Shown here: positions 18,357 to 26,505 of the stretch, piece after piece | How positions within the stretch are numbered: the stretch's first letter is position 1 | How the letters are laid out: each line of letters begins with the position of its first letter | From: WSZJ01 sp964590435 | Lineage (GTDB): Bacteria > Planctomycetota > MHYJ01 > WSZJ01 | Assembly: GCA_964590435.1 (NCBI GenBank) | Contig: CAZPWT010000041.1 | Location: 1-64,000 of the forward strand | DNA length: 64,000 nt | Direction: 5' to 3' | Notes under the pieces: generated by a model | Seen by the model: only the letters and a program-made list of their open reading frames with translations | Databases searched by the model: none | What the model was told of the DNA's origin: nothing | Made by a program: the position numbers and the translations under genes

Positions 18357-19358
18357 GTGCCGATCCCCCTCTCCATCCTCGACCTCGCCCCCATCGTCCA
18401 GGGGAGCAACGCGTCCGAGGCCTTCCGCCGCACGCTCGATCTCGCGCAGCACGCCGAACGCTGGGGCTACCGGCGCTTCTGGCTCGCCGAGCACCACGGC
18501 ATGCCCGGCATCGCCAGCGCCGCGACGTCCGTCCTCATCGGCCACGTCGCCGCAGGCACGAAGTCGATCCGCGTCGGCGCCGGCGGCATCATGCTTCCCA
18601 ACCACGCTCCCCTCGTCATCGCCGAGCAGTTCGGGACGCTCGCCGCGCTCTTTCCCGGCCGCATCGACCTCGGCGTTGGTAGAGCCCCCGGCAGCGACGC
18701 GAAGACGTCCCGCGCGCTCCGCCGCGACCCGTCCGCGGCGGACAATTTCCCCGAGGACGTCGTGGAACTGATGGACTACTTCAAGGCGCCCGAAGGCCCT
18801 GAGCGAGCGAAGCGAGTCGAAGGGATCAAGGCCGTCCCCGGCGCCGGCCAGGACGTCCCCGTCTGGATCCTCGGCTCCAGCACCTTCGGCGCCCGCCTCG
18901 CCGCCCGCCTCGGCCTGCCCTACGCCTTCGCGTCGCACTTCGCCCCGGCGCAACTCATGCCCGCGCTCGACGTGTACCGACGCGAGTTCCGCCCCTCGGA
19001 GCGCCTCGCCAAGCCTTGCGCCATGCCCGGCATCAACGTCTTCGCCGCCGACACCGACAGGGAAGCGCGCCGGATCTGGTCCTCGCTCGCCAAGGTCATT
19101 CTCGACCTCCACCGCGGCCGCCCACGACGGCTCGCGGCGCCGGAGGAGGGATTTGCCGAAGCGCTGACCGCCGAGGACCGGCTCATGATCGACAGCATGC
19201 TCGAGTATTCGGCGGTCGGCTCGCCGGAGACGGTGAGAGAGTGGCTGCGGAGGTTCGTCGAGCGGACGAAAGCTGACGAACTGATGGTCTCGTGCCAGGT
19301 GTTCGACCATGAAGCGCGGCTGAGGTCGTACGAGATTGCGGCGGGGGTGAGCCGTTGA
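18357..19358 (+). CDS. LLM-class flavin-dependent oxidoreductase
   Basis: 333 residues, the common length for luciferase-like monooxygenases of the MsnO8 type. MPIPLSILDLAPIVQG at the start, HAERWGYRRFWLAEHH, and GRIDLGVGRAPGSD mark this group, which uses reduced flavin for oxidations of mostly unknown substrates in the cytoplasm. A 28-bp dispersed palindrome (18797-18824) sits in frame inside the gene, adding the residues PERAKRVEG. The GTG start at 18357 lies nine bases after TACAAT (18342-18347). Degraded copies of this gene's 3' end recur at 20510-20702 and about 22120-22185. Confidence 0.92.
   Translation: MPIPLSILDLAPIVQGSNASEAFRRTLDLAQHAERWGYRRFWLAEHHGMPGIASAATSVLIGHVAAGTKSIRVGAGGIMLPNHAPLVIAEQFGTLAALFPGRIDLGVGRAPGSDAKTSRALRRDPSAADNFPEDVVELMDYFKAPEGPERAKRVEGIKAVPGAGQDVPVWILGSSTFGARLAARLGLPYAFASHFAPAQLMPALDVYRREFRPSERLAKPCAMPGINVFAADTDREARRIWSSLAKVILDLHRGRPRRLAAPEEGFAEALTAEDRLMIDSMLEYSAVGSPETVREWLRRFVERTKADELMVSCQVFDHEARLRSYEIAAGVSR
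18797..18824. repeat. Dispersed palindromic repeat inside a coding region
   Basis: 28 bp beginning CCCTGAGCGAGCG and ending GAGTCGAAGGG, an imperfect palindrome that also occurs at 41861-41890 and 42551-42578, with a variant at 26558-26592. Here it is in frame in the monooxygenase gene and encodes PERAKRVEG. Confidence 0.85.
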
Positions 19359-19485
19359 GCAACCAGCGAGCTTTTGAAATGTGACTTTCACCTGAAGTGA
19401 CATCGAGGTTCGGCCACTCCAAGTTTTCGCGGCGACCGGAAGAGCAGGGGCGTCTCAGGAACGTGCCACAGGACATCCGGTCCGG

Positions 19486-19851
19486 TCACTCGCAATCCAG
19501 AATCGCACCCAGTTCGGCAATGATGAACGCGGCGCATGCTGCGGCCAGGTCGACGTGCTTGATTTCGTGCATCGGCGGGGACGTTGGCGAAATCCGTCCG
19601 ATGGAATAGGGAGGGCGAAGGTACCAACCTGTCGAGGTCCTTTTGTCCTCGGAGAATCTCACCCAGCGGTCGACGAGCGAAGGATGTGCGCGGAGATACT
19701 CAGCCAAATCACGTGCCGGGAACTGGCCGCGAATCTCGGGGAATCCGCTTGCGCGCACAACTTCGAGCAGCGGCTTGCCGCCGCCGCGGAATTCGGCGGG
19801 AATCCTGCAAATCCGGGTGAAGCAGTCCGTGGGATCCAGTTCAGGCTCCAC
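19486..19851 (-). CDS. Unknown third gene of the second TA operon
   Basis: 121 residues, not recognised. Soluble, with FARDLAEYLRAHPSLVDRWVRFSEDKR-like helices in the middle and no clear motif. It starts with GTG at 19851 immediately after the antitoxin stop codon, so it is co-translated with the toxin-antitoxin pair. Like the first TA locus in this window, the operon has the order toxin, antitoxin, third gene, but the two third proteins are not alike. A regulatory or effector role is speculation. Confidence 0.6.
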   Translation of the reverse strand: MEPELDPTDCFTRICRIPAEFRGGGKPLLEVVRASGFPEIRGQFPARDLAEYLRAHPSLVDRWVRFSEDKRTSTGWYLRPPYSIGRISPTSPPMHEIKHVDLAAACAAFIIAELGAILDCE

Positions 19852-20151
19852 TCACGCCCGTCTCGCCTTCGCGCGGAGTTCCAGGCCAAGGGAGCGAAGC
19901 ACCTTGAGGATCGTGTCGAAGCCGGGGCTGCCGGTCCCGGAGAGAGCGCGGTACAGGCTCTCGCGCGAGAGCCCGGCGTCGCGGGCGACTCGGGACATGC
20001 CGCTGGCGCGCGCGATATCGCCAAGTGCCTTGGCGATGAAAGCGGCGTCGTCGCCGGCCTCTTCAAGGCAGGCTTCCAGGTAAGCGGCCCGTTCTCGCGG
20101 GGTGCGCAGGTGGTCCGCCACGTCGTAGCGGGAAGTTCTGGTCCGTTTCAT
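19852..20151 (-). CDS. HigA-like addiction module antidote
   Basis: 99 residues. Helix-turn-helix protein of the addiction-module antidote type: ASGMSRVARDAGLSRESLYRALS (about 50-72) followed by SPGFDTILKVLRSLGLELRAKA is highly typical. It should bind the toxin encoded just upstream and repress the operon. ATG at 20151 overlaps the toxin stop (ATGA) and follows the ribosome site GGAGACCAGCC. Confidence 0.92.
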   Translation of the reverse strand: MKRTRTSRYDVADHLRTPRERAAYLEACLEEAGDDAAFIAKALGDIARASGMSRVARDAGLSRESLYRALSGTGSPGFDTILKVLRSLGLELRAKARRA

Positions 20152-20447
20152 GGCTGGTCTCCAAGGTGACGCGCCGATTCCATGGCCTTCTTGATGTCCC
20201 GCGTCTGCGTGGACTTGTCTCCGCCGCCCAGCAGGACGATCAGTTTTCGCCCGCGTCTGGCGAAGTACACGCGGTACCCCGGGCCGACATCGATCCGCAA
20301 CTCGAAGAGCCCCGCTCCGACCGGCTTTGCATCACCGGCGTGTCCCGCGGCGAGGCGCTCGATCCGCGCCTGGATACGGGCCCTTCCCATGAGATCGCGG
20401 AGCCCGTCGATCCAGCGGGTGAAGGCCTGGGTCTTCCGGAGTTCGAT
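20148..20447 (-). CDS. RelE/HigB-like toxin (addiction module killer), probable ATC start
   Basis: About 100 residues. IELRKTQAFTRWIDGLRDLMGRARIQARIERL...GVELRIDVGPGYRVYFARRG-type sequence (here FELRIDVGPGYRVYF) and LLGGGDKSTQTRDIKKA define the Gp49/RelE-like killer family. Known members begin MI-E-x-R-x-T; here the codon where Met is expected is GCG, the next codon is ATC at 20447, and a stop lies eight codons upstream of it with no ATG, GTG or TTG between. A good promoter ends nine bases before the ATC. Either ATC starts translation on a leaderless message, or the ATG at 20390 starts a shortened toxin, or the gene is dead. The antitoxin overlaps the stop. Confidence 0.8.
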   Translation of the reverse strand: MELRKTQAFTRWIDGLRDLMGRARIQARIERLAAGHAGDAKPVGAGLFELRIDVGPGYRVYFARRGRKLIVLLGGGDKSTQTRDIKKAMESARHLGDQP

Positions 20448-20456
20448 CGCTCTGCA

Positions 20457-20485
20457 ATTGTAGCCGATGGGCTACAGCGCTGCAA
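20457..20485 (-). promoter_or_regulatory. Promoter of the second TA operon
   Basis: Read leftwards: TTGCAG (20480-20485), 17-base spacer, TACAAT (20457-20462). The predicted transcription start falls at about 20448-20450, next to the ATC codon that begins the conserved toxin sequence. Confidence 0.7.
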
Positions 20486-20509
20486 GGTGCCGGCGCGGTT
20501 CGCGTCCGG

Positions 20510-20702
20510 CCGGGTACGAAGCCCGTGTTCCTCGTCTTCGCCGCCGACACCGTCTTCAAGGCACGCCCGACCTGGTCCTCCCTCGCCGAGCTCATCCGCG
20601 ATCCCCGGCGCCGGGGCCGACGAGGTGAGGATCTCGTTCCGGGTGTTCGACCACCAGTCGCGACTGAGGCCGTATGAAATTGCGGCGGGCGTGAGTGGGT
20701 GA
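20510..20702 (+). pseudogene. Displaced, broken 3' end of the LLM oxidoreductase
   Basis: Two blocks match the intact gene at 18357-19358: VFAADT...TWSSLAELIRD (compare VFAADT...IWSSLAKVILD) and ADEVRISFRVFDHQSRLRPYEIAAGVSG (compare ADELMVSCQVFDHEARLRSYEIAAGVSR). About 170 bases between the blocks are missing and the frame is shifted at the join near 20603-20617. The copy ends at the same point as the intact gene. It separates the TA cassette from the next unrelated gene. Confidence 0.82.
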
Positions 20703-20746
20703 AGCGGCTCATGCCGCAGAACCACCGGCACTTACAATGAGGCGCA

Positions 20747-21280
20747 ATGAGCCTGCACCTCAGCGTCGTATCCATCGAGGGAAGCCACCTGGAGGCATTG
20801 CCGGGGGTCTTGAAAGAGCTCGGATACGTCATCGATTCCGAGACGACGGTCAACTCCAGCGAGCAGGCGTTCCGGGCGGCTGAAGAGCACCCGGACCGAT
20901 TCCACGTCACGAAGGTCGCGTACTTCGAGGACGGGTTCACCCACCTCCTGGATCTGGAGATGGTGCTCTCCCACGACGACGTGTGGCTCGAATTCACGCG
21001 GACGCGGTCGTGCCGCGTCGTGGGCTGGATCTGCGAGGGCGCATCCTCCACGTTTGAGCTGGACGTCTGCGATCGTGGCCGCTGGATTCGTAATGTAGTG
21101 GCCATCGAAGGGGAAGTGCGGGCGAGCACAGGTGAACCGCTCGAGGAAGAGGAAGGGGTGGACTGGTCAGTGGCAGGCGAACAGGATGTTCTCGCCGTTG
21201 TCGATCGCCTCGGAGCGACTTCGGACTTCTCGGCCGACCGGAACTACCGGGTGTACAGGCTGGATGAATCCCGGATGTAG
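20747..21280 (+). CDS. Unknown acidic protein
   Basis: 177 residues, not recognised. Soluble and acidic, beginning MSLHLSVVSIEGSHLEALPGV and containing an EEEEG patch near residue 140. Small, acidic, single-domain proteins in such islands are often immunity or antitoxin-like, but no family could be assigned. TACAAT (20733-20738) ends eight bases before the ATG, giving a leaderless start. It lies between two displaced LLM 3' fragments together with the phosphatase gene at 21459. Confidence 0.65.
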   Translation: MSLHLSVVSIEGSHLEALPGVLKELGYVIDSETTVNSSEQAFRAAEEHPDRFHVTKVAYFEDGFTHLLDLEMVLSHDDVWLEFTRTRSCRVVGWICEGASSTFELDVCDRGRWIRNVVAIEGEVRASTGEPLEEEEGVDWSVAGEQDVLAVVDRLGATSDFSADRNYRVYRLDESRM

Positions 21281-21458
21281 CCATTGATAGCGGCATCCCT
21301 TGTCGGAGTACCTCCCTCGGCGCCGCAGTGACCAACGCCGAAGTCCGGGAAATCCAGTACTTGCCCGCCAAGGTCGTCCTCGAATTACACCGCAGCCCTC
21401 CGCGCCGGTTCGGCGCGCGGCGTTCGTGAAGCCAGGACAGGAGTAGGGAGTTGTCGAA

Positions 21459-22136
21459 ATGAGAACGCTCGCGATTGGCGATGTCCACGGCTGCTTCTCG
21501 GCGCTGCGGACTTTGGCGGCTTTCGTCCCTTTCCACGAAAGCGATCTACTGATCACTGTTGGCGACTACGTCGATCGCGGGCCGGACTCCCGGGCGGTCG
21601 TCGACTGGCTCATCGAACGCAAGCGGACCGGGAAGCTCGTTGCGCTTCGCGGAAACCATGAGGTCATGATGCTGGCTGCGCGGACGGACTTGGGAGCCGC
21701 CAGCGAGTGGTTGATGTATGGGGCGCAAGCGACGCTCGCCTCCTATTCCCCGTTCGGCGATCGCGGAAAGCTGACTGACGTCCCCGACGCTCATTGGGAG
21801 TTCCTGGAGAAAGCGACGAAGTCGTATTTCGAAACAGAGTCCCATTTCTTCGTTCATGCGAACGCCTATCCGCAGGTGCCATTGGCCGAACAACCCGACC
21901 TGATGCTGTATTGGGAACCCTTCAAGTCACCTGAGCCGCATAGCTCGGGCAAAGTGATGGTCTGCGGTCACACGCCCCAGAAGTCCGGCCGGCCGTCGAG
22001 TCTGGGACATGCCATCTGCATCGACACGCTCGCGCATGGCGGCGGTTGGCTCACGTGCCTGGACGTGGCATCGGGGGAGTACTGGCAGGCGAGTCAGGAG
22101 GGGAAGTGCCGAAAAGACCGTCTGCCGACGAGGTGA
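21459..22136 (+). CDS. Metallophosphoesterase (lambda/PrpE-like protein phosphatase)
   Basis: 225 residues. All the metal-binding motifs of PPP-type phosphatases are present in order: GDVHG (residues 7-11), GDYVDRGPDS, LRGNHE, FVHAN and CGHTPQ. Such enzymes use two metal ions to dephosphorylate Ser/Thr (or Tyr) residues in proteins or small dinucleotides. The last 20 or so residues read into a displaced LLM fragment, so the C-terminus may be shortened or replaced. A GGGAG ribosome site is 8-9 bases before the ATG. Confidence 0.88.
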   Translation: MRTLAIGDVHGCFSALRTLAAFVPFHESDLLITVGDYVDRGPDSRAVVDWLIERKRTGKLVALRGNHEVMMLAARTDLGAASEWLMYGAQATLASYSPFGDRGKLTDVPDAHWEFLEKATKSYFETESHFFVHANAYPQVPLAEQPDLMLYWEPFKSPEPHSSGKVMVCGHTPQKSGRPSSLGHAICIDTLAHGGGWLTCLDVASGEYWQASQEGKCRKDRLPTR

Positions 22137-22185
22137 TGGACTCGTGTCTCGCGTTCGACCGGGAAGCGCGGCTACGTCGTGTGAG
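22120..22185 (+). pseudogene. Second displaced 3' fragment of the LLM oxidoreductase
   Basis: In one frame the DNA reads ADEVMDSCLAFDREARLRR, matching ADELMVSCQVFDHEARLRS of the intact LLM protein; nucleotide similarity is about two thirds by eye over 65-75 bases. It is shorter and more worn than the copy at 20510, and overlaps the end of the phosphatase gene. Confidence 0.65.
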
Positions 22186-22270
22186 AGCGTGGTGGAGGTT
22201 TAGGAGTGAGCAGCGCGCCAGACTTGCCGAAAGGTGCGCGTGCTGAGAGAGCGGCCCTCGTCGCCCATCG

Positions 22271-23680
22271 TCACGGCCCGCCTTCATCGAACCGCAGCAC
22301 CCCCGCCCCCCGGCACGCGGCCTCCATCTCGCTTCGCTTGCAGGCCAGCGTCTCCAGATCCTGCGCTTCTTCAAGCATCGCCCGGCCCGCGCGCCATCGC
22401 TCCCGGGCCTCCGCCGGGCGGCCGAGGGCGAGCTGGCAGAGTGCGAGGTCGCAGGTGTGAGAACCCTCCCAGTCCCGGCTGCGGGTGCGGGCGTGGAGGG
22501 CGAGGGATTCCGTGAAGAGCTCTTCCGCTTCCCTGGGCCGGCCGGTCGCGGTGTAGAGGCGGGCGAGGTCGCCGAGGACGATGCCCTGGAAGCGGAGGTT
22601 GTCGGTGTCGCGGTGGATCGCGAGGGCCTGGTTCCAGGCGGGCTCGGCGAGGCGGGGGCGGCCGGTTTCGAAATAGTTGTTGGCGAGGCTGCCGAGCACG
22701 ATCGCCTCGGCGCGGCGGTCGCCGGTTTCTCGAGAGATCGCCAGCGACTGGAGGGCGGTCTGCTCGGCCAGTGCGGCGCGGCCGGTCTGCCATTGGATGT
22801 TGGCCAGGTTGCCGAGAAGCGTCGCTTCCGCGCGCCGGTCGCCGATGCGCCGGATCGCCGCGAGGGCGAGGGCGTTCGTGGCTTTGGCCTCGGCGAGGAG
22901 GCCGGAGGCGCGCTGGAGGCTGGAGAGGATCCCCAGCGAGACGGCGGCGGCCCGCGGGTCGCCGCTGGCGCGAGCCGTCTCCACGGCCTGCTCGAGGTCC
23001 CTGCGGGCGAGGTCCGGGCGGCCGGTCGCGAGACGCAGGCTGCCCAGGCTGCCCTGCGTGAAACTCTCGGAGTCGCGCCGGCCGATGCGCCGAAAAACCG
23101 CCAGGGCCTGCTCGAAGGCGTCCTCCGCCTCGACGACGCGCCCCGTCTCAACGTACACCGTCGCCAGGTTCTCGAGCGCGTTTCCTTCCGCCACGGCCGC
23201 GCCGGCGGACTTCGCAACCGCGAGCGCCTTCCCGAAGCACTCCTCCGCGGCTCGCGAACGGCCGCGCCCGAATGCCGCGTCGCCCGCTCTCAACAGGACG
23301 GCCGCACGCGGTCTCCCCGGAGTCAGCTTCGCCAGCTCCCGCCAGCAGGCCTCCTCCTCCGGCCGATACCCCCGCTTCGCCACCTCCGCCGCGCGTCGCA
23401 GGTAAAGCGGCAGCACCGCGGCGGGGAGGCGCGGTTCCGCGGCCCGAAGCGCTTCCCGGGCGTGCCCCGCGAGCTCGAACGCGAACGCGTCGGTCGCGTG
23501 CGGCGCGAATGGCGTTGCGCTGTCCAGCGGCGGCGGCTCCGGCGCCCTTCCGCCGCCCATCGACTCGATCAGCTCGAACGCCAGGCCGTGGAGCCGCGCG
23601 CGGTCGCCGGGAAGCTGGAGCTGGTAGGCGGCGTCGCGCAGCAACGCGTGTCGAAACAGGTAGGCGCGCTCGGCATTCAC
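22271..23680 (-). CDS. TPR protein with orphan AAA/STAND-associated N-terminus (paralogue 1)
   Basis: 469 residues. The N-terminal segment AYLFRHALLRDAAYQLQL resembles the winged-helix module that follows the ATPase in many multidomain bacterial kinases and cyclases, but there is no ATPase here. From about residue 130 to the end are ten or so tetratricopeptide repeats with a consistent 40-residue period (for example LGNLANIQWQTGRAALAEQT). Probably a protein-protein interaction scaffold in the cytoplasm. GTG start at 23680, seven bases after TATCAT (23688-23693). Paralogues lie at 51698 and 53455, all with the same leaderless start. Confidence 0.8.
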   Translation of the reverse strand: MNAERAYLFRHALLRDAAYQLQLPGDRARLHGLAFELIESMGGGRAPEPPPLDSATPFAPHATDAFAFELAGHAREALRAAEPRLPAAVLPLYLRRAAEVAKRGYRPEEEACWRELAKLTPGRPRAAVLLRAGDAAFGRGRSRAAEECFGKALAVAKSAGAAVAEGNALENLATVYVETGRVVEAEDAFEQALAVFRRIGRRDSESFTQGSLGSLRLATGRPDLARRDLEQAVETARASGDPRAAAVSLGILSSLQRASGLLAEAKATNALALAAIRRIGDRRAEATLLGNLANIQWQTGRAALAEQTALQSLAISRETGDRRAEAIVLGSLANNYFETGRPRLAEPAWNQALAIHRDTDNLRFQGIVLGDLARLYTATGRPREAEELFTESLALHARTRSRDWEGSHTCDLALCQLALGRPAEARERWRAGRAMLEEAQDLETLACKRSEMEAACRGAGVLRFDEGGP

Positions 23681-23744
23681 GAACTCGATGATACGCGGCG
23701 CGCGGCCGGCCGCAGCCCAAGGCGCGAAAGTGGAAGCGGGGATC

Positions 23745-24455
23745 CTACTTCCCGTCGAAGAAGACCCATTCCTTCCCGGAATCCCTGAGCGAGAAGTCGC
23801 AGCGGGGCTCGCGGGGGAGTTCGCGCTTGTGCGGAGGCAGCTCTTCGCCGGTCAGCGGGTTCTTGTAGTGGTAGTTGATGGGCTCGCCTCGATCCAACTT
23901 CATCACCTCGATCTCGACCTGGTACGCAAGCCCGAAGAAGAGGCCCCTCTGATGCCCACCCGGACTGAGCATCGGCCGCTGCAGGATCTGCACGGTTCGT
24001 TCCTGGTACGGACCGCGTTCGAAAATGGAAACCGAGAAGCGGATCTTCGGCACCGGCTCATCGCCGGCGTACTTCTTCAAGCGGGACAGGAATTCCTCGG
24101 AATTGAGGACGTCGTAGAGTTTTGTGGCATCTTCCGGCGAAAAGATTTCGGAGATGTTCTGGACCTCGCCGCCTCCGGACTCCGGGCGCTCATCGCCGAT
24201 TGAGAACGACCATTCCCCCGGAACCGCCTGCCTCGTGGTTCCCCGGTTCACAACTCCGGACTCCACCTCCTTCGGGACGGACGCGCGCAGTTTCTCTTTG
24301 CAGGCGGTGGGCATGACGAGCATCGTCGTCGCGAACAGGGCACCGATCGTTCGGAAACCCCGGCGCGCGAGGAGTGACGCCGATTGTCTCGGCATTCGTT
24401 CCAGGAACTGTTTCGTGCGCGGACGGCGGCTTCGATTGCAGGAGAAGAAGGCCAT
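23745..24455 (-). CDS. Unknown lipoprotein
   Basis: 236 residues. A long basic N-region leads to a hydrophobic stretch and the lipobox LVMPTAC (cysteine near residue 52), so the mature protein should be lipid-anchored. The soluble part is not recognised; it contains FSPEDATKLYDVLNSEEFLSR and ends in a Cys-containing C-terminal segment. The ATG at 24455 lies six bases after TATGAT (24462-24467), favouring this start over the internal ATG that would give a shorter signal peptide. It stands alone, opposite the membrane protein gene at 24613. Confidence 0.7.
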   Translation of the reverse strand: MAFFSCNRSRRPRTKQFLERMPRQSASLLARRGFRTIGALFATTMLVMPTACKEKLRASVPKEVESGVVNRGTTRQAVPGEWSFSIGDERPESGGGEVQNISEIFSPEDATKLYDVLNSEEFLSRLKKYAGDEPVPKIRFSVSIFERGPYQERTVQILQRPMLSPGGHQRGLFFGLAYQVEIEVMKLDRGEPINYHYKNPLTGEELPPHKRELPREPRCDFSLRDSGKEWVFFDGK

Positions 24456-24612
24456 GCCGCGATCATACTGATTTGTCCTTGGGGGAGAGAACCGGGGCCG
24501 CGCCGGCGGCAACTCCTGAACGGACGATGGCCCTGATGGGGCCGAGGGAGGTTCCCTGCGCGAAGGCGTTGTGATACACCGGCTGCGACGGCGCCACGAA
24601 GGGAGACCTCCG

Positions 24613-25146
24613 GTGCGTGACAACCGCGGAACGAGGCTTCTGGTCGTTCTCGGGATCCTGCTGATGCTTGCGGGGGCGGCGGATCCGCTCGAAGGTTCCG
24701 TGCTGATTGCCGCGGGGAGCGTGCTGGGCGCGCTGGGGGTGCGGCTGGGCGGGCGGCCGCGGCGGCGCGCCGCGCTGCTCGGAGTGGCGGCGATCGGCGC
24801 CCTCTCCCTCGTCTTCCCGGTGATGGCGATTCTGCGGAAGCAGCCCTTCATCCTGGTCCCGTTCGGGCTCGTTGCCCTGGGCGTCCTGCTGCTCCTGTTC
24901 GGGATGTGGCTGGGCGAGCGGGCGCTTCCGAGGCTCGCGGTGGCCAGCGCAGCGTTCGCGACGGCGGGCGTGACGTGGATGTTCGTCCTGAGCGCGATGG
25001 GCGGGTTCGGCGGCGACACGGGGCGCCCGGCGTGGTGGGCGCTGACGCTCCTCCCGTACCCGGTCGGGTGGGCTCTGGGGCTGGTTTGCCTCGGGCGCGT
25101 GCTGAGGGCGGGCGGGGAAGCGGCGGCTCGTCAGGCGCCGGGCTGA
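24613..25146 (+). CDS. Unknown small polytopic membrane protein
   Basis: 177 residues with about five or six hydrophobic segments (for example LLVVLGILLMLAGAA, FILVPFGLVALGVLLLLFGMWLG, LAVASAAFATAGVTWMFVL). C-terminal block MGGFGGDTGRPAWWALTLLPYPVGW is repeated in a truncated copy at 29062-29269. No known family. The GTG at 24613 follows AAGGGAGACC. The 3' end overlaps tail-to-tail with an acyltransferase pseudogene. Confidence 0.7.
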   Translation: MRDNRGTRLLVVLGILLMLAGAADPLEGSVLIAAGSVLGALGVRLGGRPRRRAALLGVAAIGALSLVFPVMAILRKQPFILVPFGLVALGVLLLLFGMWLGERALPRLAVASAAFATAGVTWMFVLSAMGGFGGDTGRPAWWALTLLPYPVGWALGLVCLGRVLRAGGEAAARQAPG

Positions 25147-25788
25147 GCCGGCGCCGGCACGTCCTTGTCCGGCGCGCCTCGAACCGCGAAGTGCTTCCGG
25201 AGCCGGAGGCACGGCTCCTCAATGAACCGCGCGGTCAGCGTCGCCGCGGCCACCGACAGGACGAGGATCACGACGGTCCCCACGGCAACGCCGATAAGGG
25301 CGGAGCCTGTGTAGGCGGCGACATTGCGTGTGATGCTCGATTTCGCTCAGAGCGTGATGGCAACGTGCAGGACGTAGATCGCGTAGCTGTGGCGGCCCAG
25401 GAAGGCCAGCGCCGGGTTTCGGAAGGCGATCGCCGCGGCGGAGTTCACGGGAAGCGTGATGAAGGTGATGACGAGGCCGGCGCCCATGAGGTCCATGGCG
25501 GTGAACCCGTAGACCTGGACGTGGGGCCCGTGGTGGTCGAAGGTGCCGCCGAGGGCCCATGCGACGGCGACGCCGGCCGTTCCGGGAGAGGCGCGCAATG
25601 ACGATAGGCCAGAAGACGTAGAACTGCTTCTTGACCCCCCGCGACCAGAAGTGAACCACGGGACCGCCGATGCGGGCCCTCGAGTCCATCAACACCACGA
25701 GCCAGTTCTGGATGCACCCCCAGTACCAGCCCTGGTTTTCCAGCGTGAAGGCGCTCGCGCCCCGCCCGCGCGAGAAGAGCGGCACCAC
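25131..25788 (-). pseudogene. Acyltransferase-3 (OafA-like) remnant
   Basis: Three pieces of an integral membrane acyltransferase can be read in different frames: LENQGWYWGCIQNWLVV...HFWSRGVKKQFYVFWPIVIARL (family motif FWSLxVEEQFYxxWP), then VYGFTAMDLMGAGLVITF...FLGRHSYAIYVLHVAI, then AAATLTARFIEEPCLRLRKHF at the C-terminus. The N-terminal third and about 100 residues of the middle (join near 25600-25625) are missing, and further frame breaks exist near 25345. Not functional. The far 3' end contains a half copy of the GGCGCGCC inverted-repeat arm. Confidence 0.8.
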
Positions 25789-25834
25789 CGCACCTCCCAG
25801 GGGGCGCTTCTCCCCCTCGTCAGTCCGCCTTGCG

Positions 25835-26353
25835 TCAAGTCCGGGGGGGCTTCAGGAAGTCGAAGACCACGGTTCCGAGGATCGCGATCCCGACCAGCAT
25901 CAGCCACGTGGAGGTCCTGGATGCGCCGATCTCGAGGGTGCAGTCGGAGGGGTCGTCGGGGTTGTAGAGCACGGTGCAGGCGGCGCCGTCGGGATACATC
26001 ACTCCGAGGTCCAGGTCCGACGGCTCGTCGCCGATGCAGACGCGGCGCCCGGAGTAGGTGCTCCCGTTCGCCCGGTACTCGTACCTGGCATGGAAGGTCC
26101 GGGATCTCCTGTCCCGGGAGAAGTGAGACTCGACGATCACTCCCGGCGCGGACAACCAGGACTTCGCCGCGGAGAGGCTCGCGTACCCGTGGATGCTCCA
26201 GGCGACGAGGGCGCATCCGGCCAGGAGACGGATGGGGCCGCTTGGGATCCGGGAGAAGCGCGAAGGCGGGGCGTCGTTGCTGGACCGGCGGAAGAAGGAC
26301 AAGGCGTTCTCTCCGATGGTGTCCTGCGAGGGCCTGTTGCCTGCATTCGTCAC
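25835..26353 (-). CDS. DUF3592-like membrane protein
   Basis: 172 residues. Two membrane segments, one near residue 45 (LLAGCALVAWSIHGYA) and one at the C-terminus, flank an extracytoplasmic beta domain with ARYEYRANGSTYSGRRV and CTVLYNPDDPSDCTLEIG, the pattern of DUF3592. Function unknown. The GTG at 26353 overlaps a stop codon of the GGDEF remnant just upstream (GTGA), which suggests that the two were once translated together; the start is otherwise weakly supported. Confidence 0.7.
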   Translation of the reverse strand: MTNAGNRPSQDTIGENALSFFRRSSNDAPPSRFSRIPSGPIRLLAGCALVAWSIHGYASLSAAKSWLSAPGVIVESHFSRDRRSRTFHARYEYRANGSTYSGRRVCIGDEPSDLDLGVMYPDGAACTVLYNPDDPSDCTLEIGASRTSTWLMLVGIAILGTVVFDFLKPPRT

Positions 26354-26505
26354 GGGATGGCCCCCGTCTTGCGTTGGGGCGGACGGTCCGAACGACGACG
26401 GTGGGCGAACTGTTCTGCCGCTCTGGGCCGTCCCCGGCCCCACACGGCCACGACCCTGTTCCTGCCCTGCGATTTTGCCCGGTGCAGCGCCGCGTCCGCA
26501 GCTTC
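26350..26505 (-). pseudogene. C-terminal fragment of a GGDEF (diguanylate cyclase) gene
   Basis: Immediately after an in-frame stop the DNA reads EAADAALHRAKSQGRNRVVAVWG, the typical end of a GGDEF domain (ADxALYxAKxxGRNRV). The catalytic GGDEF part is absent from the surrounding sequence. The fragment runs on about 30 codons to a stop that overlaps the next gene's GTG. Confidence 0.7.
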
